Notes under the pieces: generated by a model
The model's database searches: none
Told to the model about the DNA's origin: nothing
What the model saw: the letters and a program-made list of their open reading frames with translations, nothing else
Assembly: GCF_027706745.1 (NCBI RefSeq)
Contig: NZ_JAQFWP010000074.1
Coordinates: 1 to 32,919, forward strand
Length of the DNA stretch: 32,919 bases
Direction: 5' to 3'
From: Nocardiopsis suaedae
GTDB lineage: Bacteria > Actinomycetota > Actinomycetes > Streptosporangiales > Streptosporangiaceae
Program-made: the position numbers and the translations under genes
Shown: piece after piece, positions 30,251 to 32,919 of the stretch
How the letters are laid out: each line of letters opens with the position of its first letter
Numbering within the stretch: position 1 is the stretch's first letter

Positions 30251-30279
30251 AGGGTACCGAAGGGGTTGTGCCCGGTCAA
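30251..30279 (-). promoter_or_regulatory. Housekeeping-type promoter of the str operon
   Basis: On the minus strand TTGACC (30279-30274) and TACCCT (30256-30251) are spaced by exactly 17 nt, a close fit to the vegetative -35/-10 pattern. Transcription would start near 30244, giving a leader of about 250 nt before the rpsL GTG. Confidence 0.6.
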
Positions 30280-30543
30280 AACGGGTTCGGCCCCTTGGGT
30301 ACCGCTGTTCCTCGGACCTCATATCAGCCGTAGGTCGCTTCCCAGTGTAACGACCCCCGAGCAGTGCTCGCGCGCATTATCGGGCCGCGGGGGCGCGTTC
30401 CGCGCCACAGCGCGCCGGTGCGACGCAGATCACCGTGCGTGGCGTCCCGTTTCGGAGGCCGTACGGACGCTGCGTGTCCGGACCCGGCGCGAACGGCCGC
30501 GCCGCGGCCCGGATACGGGGCCGGGGCGGGGGCCGGACACGGA

Positions 30544-30579
30544 GGGGCCCGGGCCGGACCGTGTCCGGACCCGGGCCCC
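30544..30579 (-). terminator. Hairpin behind the DUF4190-type gene
   Basis: A 16-bp stem (30544-30559 with 30563-30579) with a single one-base bulge closes a 3-nt loop, 6 nt after the stop. There is no U-run. It should isolate the str operon from the upstream gene. Confidence 0.65.
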
Positions 30580-30585
30580 GGGGAT

Positions 30586-32919
30586 TCAGAGGAACAGGAA
30601 GTAGGCCGCCGCCGCGACCGCCTCCACCAGGAACAGCCCCAGGCCGACCCAGCCGAGGACCGTCCCGGTGCGCGCCTGGCCCTCCCCCTCGAACTCGCCG
30701 TGCGAGGAGCGGATCCGGCGCACGGCGCGGGGGCCGACGATGACCGCGGCCACCGACGTGAACAGGCCGATGGCGGGGATCAGGCCGACGACGCCGAGCC
30801 ACATCGCGGCGGCGGCGCCGGTGTCCGGCTCGGCCCACACGTCGTCGATGCTGTCGTAGCCCGGGTAGTCGTCCCCGGCGTTGCCGCCGGGCGGCCGGTC
30901 CCCGAAACCGGGGAACTCCTCGGCGAGCCGGTCCCGGCGGCCGCGCCGACCCGCGGCGTCCCCGCCCTGGGGAGCACCGTCGTAGTCGTCCGCGTAGCCG
31001 TCGTCGTACCGGTCCCCGTACTGGTCCGCGTACCCCTGGTCGGCGTAGCCCTGGTCCGGGGCGGCGCTCCACTGCTGGGTGGCCGGCCCCTCCGGGTCCC
31101 AGCCGCCGGGCGTCTGGGCCTGCTGCCGCCCCCACTGGTCGCCCCACTGCTGCTCGCCGCTCCACGGGCCGGGCTCGGGGCCGTCCGGACCCGGACGGCC
31201 GGGCGCGGGCCGGTCGGGGCCGCCGAAGGCGTCGGGACCGTCGAACCGCTCCGGTCCCCCGAACCCCTCGGGCGGGCCCAGCGGGTCGTCCCGGCCGACG
31301 GCCGGCATCGCCTGCGTCCCCTCGTAGGAGGGGCCGCGGGCCTCCGCCCCCCAAGCTCCGGGCGCGTGGGCGGGTCCGGAGCCGTACTCGCCGTCCCCGG
31401 CCGGAGGCGCCGCCCCCCACTGCTGCGGGGCCTCCCACTGTGCGGGGGCCTCGCCGTACGCCTCGGGGTCGGGGGCGGGCGCCCCCTCGCCCTCCCGGGC
31501 CGAGCGCTGCTGGGCGGCGATCGAGCCGAGCGGGTCCGACGGGTCGTGGCCCATGGGCGACCGCCCGTCGGGGGCGCCCCGGTCGCCCCAGGGGCCGCCG
31601 GGTGCCAGCGGGTCCGGGCCGCCGCGGACGTCCGACGGGAGACCGGGCGGCACCTGCGACGCCTGCGACCCCGGCGCGCTCCGGTCGCTCCAGGGGCCGC
31701 CGGGGCCGAGCGGGTCGTAGTCGTCGTACCCGCCCGCCGGGGAGGCCTCCCCGGCCCCCGGCGCCTGCGGGCCCGTGCCGAAGGGGGCCTGCGCGTAGGA
31801 GTCCTGCGCGTAGGGGTCCTGCGGGATGTAGGGCTCCTGAGCGGATTCGCGCTCGCCCCGGCGGCGCTCCTCGTCCCGGATCGCCGCATCGCGCACCTCC
31901 GAGGGGAGGTTGTAGTCGTCGCGGCTGAACGCCCAGGTGTTGCCGCTGCCGGTGCCCAGGTCGCCGCCGATCCCCGAGCCCCCGTGGCCCGGTGCACCGG
32001 CGCCGGGCGCGCCGGGCTCGGCCGCGGACGCGCCCCACGGGGCGCCCGGAGCGGGCCGCTCGGGGGACAGCGGGTCAGGGGACAGCGGGTCGGGACCGCC
32101 GAGGCCCCGGCCGCCCCCGTCACCGGAGTCGGTGTCTCCGCCGAAGGCGGACGGCGCGGTGGACGCGTCCGGCGCCAGGGGCTGTGGGCCCGTGGTCGCC
32201 GGGGACCACTGCGGGTCGCCCCCCTGAGCGCCGGACGGCCCTTCCCCGAAACCGTCCGAACCGGGGCTCCACGAGCCGCCGCCCGCCGCGCCGGTGTCGG
32301 CGCCGAAGGCCGACGGACCGGCGGACCCGAGCGGATCCGACGGCCCCGGACCCCCCGGAACCCGCGGCTGCGGGCCGGTCCTCGCCGGACCCCACAGCGG
32401 GTCGCCCCCCTGAGCGCCGGACGGCCCTTCCCCGTCACCGTCCGGCCCGGGGGCGGCGCCCGGCCACCCGCCGCTGGTGAAGGCCGCGGGCATGGGCGAG
32501 CCGCCGTCGCCGCCCGCGGAGGACTCCGGCGCCGCCGGGGGCACCGGGTCGGCGCCCGCGCCGCCGACGGAGGCCGACGGCCAGGCGCCGGACTCGACCT
32601 TCCAGACCGGCGCCTCCGGCTCCGGTGCGGGCTCGGGGCGCGGAGGCTCGGCCCGCGGCGGCTCGGGGGCACCGGCCGGACCGGCAGGGCCGCCGGGCGA
32701 CAGGGACGATGACGGCCAGGCTCCCGACCCCAGCTCCACCCCGTCGGGGCGCTCGGACCCCGGAGGGCCGGCGGCCGGGGGCGGGCCGGGCTCGAAGGAG
32801 CGGCCGACCGGCGGCCCCGAGGGCGGCGGCATCGGCGCGCCCGCGGGCGGTCCGGGCGGCTCCTCGGGCGGGGGCCCACCGACGGGCGGTCCGCTCGGCG
32901 GCGGGCCGCCGAGCGCCGC
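30586..32919 (-). CDS. Pro/Gly-rich protein with C-terminal DUF4190-type membrane domain (5' end outside window)
   Basis: The frame is open to the window edge. An ATG at 32832 exists, but the 29 codons upstream continue the same Pro/Gly sequence (PPPSGPPVGG before it, PPPSGPPVGRS after it), so the start is probably outside. About 690 residues are low-complexity and rich in Pro, Gly, Asp, Gln and Tyr, with internal repeats (GEGPSGAQGGDP twice; DPLGPGGPW and DPLAPGGPW; DQGYADQGYADQYGD). The last 80 residues hold two membrane helices around RRIRSSHGEFEGEGQARTG, the DUF4190 layout. The long N-terminus would be a disordered cytoplasmic region. Function unknown. It is the gene just upstream of the str promoter, where rpoC often lies in other actinobacteria. 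Confidence 0.7.
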   Translation of the reverse strand, partial: AALGGPPPSGPPVGGPPPEEPPGPPAGAPMPPPSGPPVGRSFEPGPPPAAGPPGSERPDGVELGSGAWPSSSLSPGGPAGPAGAPEPPRAEPPRPEPAPEPEAPVWKVESGAWPSASVGGAGADPVPPAAPESSAGGDGGSPMPAAFTSGGWPGAAPGPDGDGEGPSGAQGGDPLWGPARTGPQPRVPGGPGPSDPLGSAGPSAFGADTGAAGGGSWSPGSDGFGEGPSGAQGGDPQWSPATTGPQPLAPDASTAPSAFGGDTDSGDGGGRGLGGPDPLSPDPLSPERPAPGAPWGASAAEPGAPGAGAPGHGGSGIGGDLGTGSGNTWAFSRDDYNLPSEVRDAAIRDEERRRGERESAQEPYIPQDPYAQDSYAQAPFGTGPQAPGAGEASPAGGYDDYDPLGPGGPWSDRSAPGSQASQVPPGLPSDVRGGPDPLAPGGPWGDRGAPDGRSPMGHDPSDPLGSIAAQQRSAREGEGAPAPDPEAYGEAPAQWEAPQQWGAAPPAGDGEYGSGPAHAPGAWGAEARGPSYEGTQAMPAVGRDDPLGPPEGFGGPERFDGPDAFGGPDRPAPGRPGPDGPEPGPWSGEQQWGDQWGRQQAQTPGGWDPEGPATQQWSAAPDQGYADQGYADQYGDRYDDGYADDYDGAPQGGDAAGRRGRRDRLAEEFPGFGDRPPGGNAGDDYPGYDSIDDVWAEPDTGAAAAMWLGVVGLIPAIGLFTSVAAVIVGPRAVRRIRSSHGEFEGEGQARTGTVLGWVGLGLFLVEAVAAAAYFLFL
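32211..32434. repeat. 38-bp exact direct repeat within the Pro/Gly-rich gene
   Basis: The same 38 bases occur at 32211-32248 and 32397-32434, 186 bp (62 codons) apart, in frame. They are the best-conserved part of a longer degenerate duplication encoding GEGPSGAQGGDP-W-P-TGPQP followed by PSAFG-DT. Identity at the DNA level suggests recent duplication or ongoing conversion. Confidence 0.8.

Larger units (their letters stand above)
29990..30585. other. Non-coding spacer: rpsL leader and promoter, upstream gene's terminator
   Basis: This 596-bp gap holds, from right to left, the hairpin behind the DUF4190-type gene (30544-30579), a stretch without recognised features (about 30290-30540), a good promoter match (30251-30279) and a leader of roughly 250 nt before rpsL. 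No coding frame in it looks real. Confidence 0.6.

Overview
The window is a very G+C-rich actinobacterial chromosome segment. It carries the conserved ribosomal-protein super-cluster (str, S10, spc and alpha operons), entirely on the minus strand, followed by truA and a small surface-polysaccharide locus. The gene order, the zinc-type S14 and L36, GTG starts (rpsL, tuf, rplW, rpsC, rplN, secY, adk) and EF-Tu of Streptomyces/Thermobifida type (G1 motif GHIDHGKT) point to the Streptosporangiales, most likely Nocardiopsidaceae (a Nocardiopsis-like organism). The family assignment is inference; the phylum is secure.

Layout, read in the direction of transcription (right to left). 32919-30586: the 3' end of a long disordered Pro/Gly/Asp-rich protein ending in a DUF4190-type two-helix membrane domain, open at the window edge, with a strong hairpin behind it. 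30279-25738: an rpsL promoter with a leader of about 250 nt, then rpsL-rpsG-fusA-tuf. 25514-20194: rpsJ-rplC-rplD-rplW-rplB-rpsS-rplV-rpsC-rplP-rpmC-rpsQ. 20092-15738: rplN-rplX-rplE-rpsN, a 261-nt gap with two hairpins, then rpsH-rplF-rplR-rpsE-rpmD-rplO. 15431-12626: secY-adk-map. 12563-12108: a DUF1707 plus two-helix membrane protein placed between map and infA. 11883-7752: infA-rpmJ-rpsM-rpsK-rpoA-rplQ-truA, with no rpsD between rpsK and rpoA. Many neighbours overlap by 1-4 bases (TGATG, TAGTG, GTGA, ATGA), as expected for translationally coupled genes.

7750-6764 is the oddest stretch. It holds the only plus-strand gene, a Pro-rich protein broken by an apparent single-base frameshift but still followed by its own terminator hairpin. 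Its 5' end carries a perfect 46-bp palindrome. A perfect 26-bp inverted repeat separates it from truA, and a second, related inverted repeat lies upstream of truA.

6763-291 is a five-gene minus-strand set: a Wzz-like chain-length regulator, a Wzy-like polymerase, an APH-fold kinase, a PAPS-dependent sulfotransferase and a Wzx-like flippase. The first three overlap by 1-4 bases. Together they suggest a Wzy-type route to an exported glycan that may be sulfated and possibly phosphorylated. No glycosyltransferases are in the window, so the pathway is incomplete here. Most of the window is conventional. The least ordinary parts are this polysaccharide set, the repeats around truA and the frameshifted Pro-rich gene.
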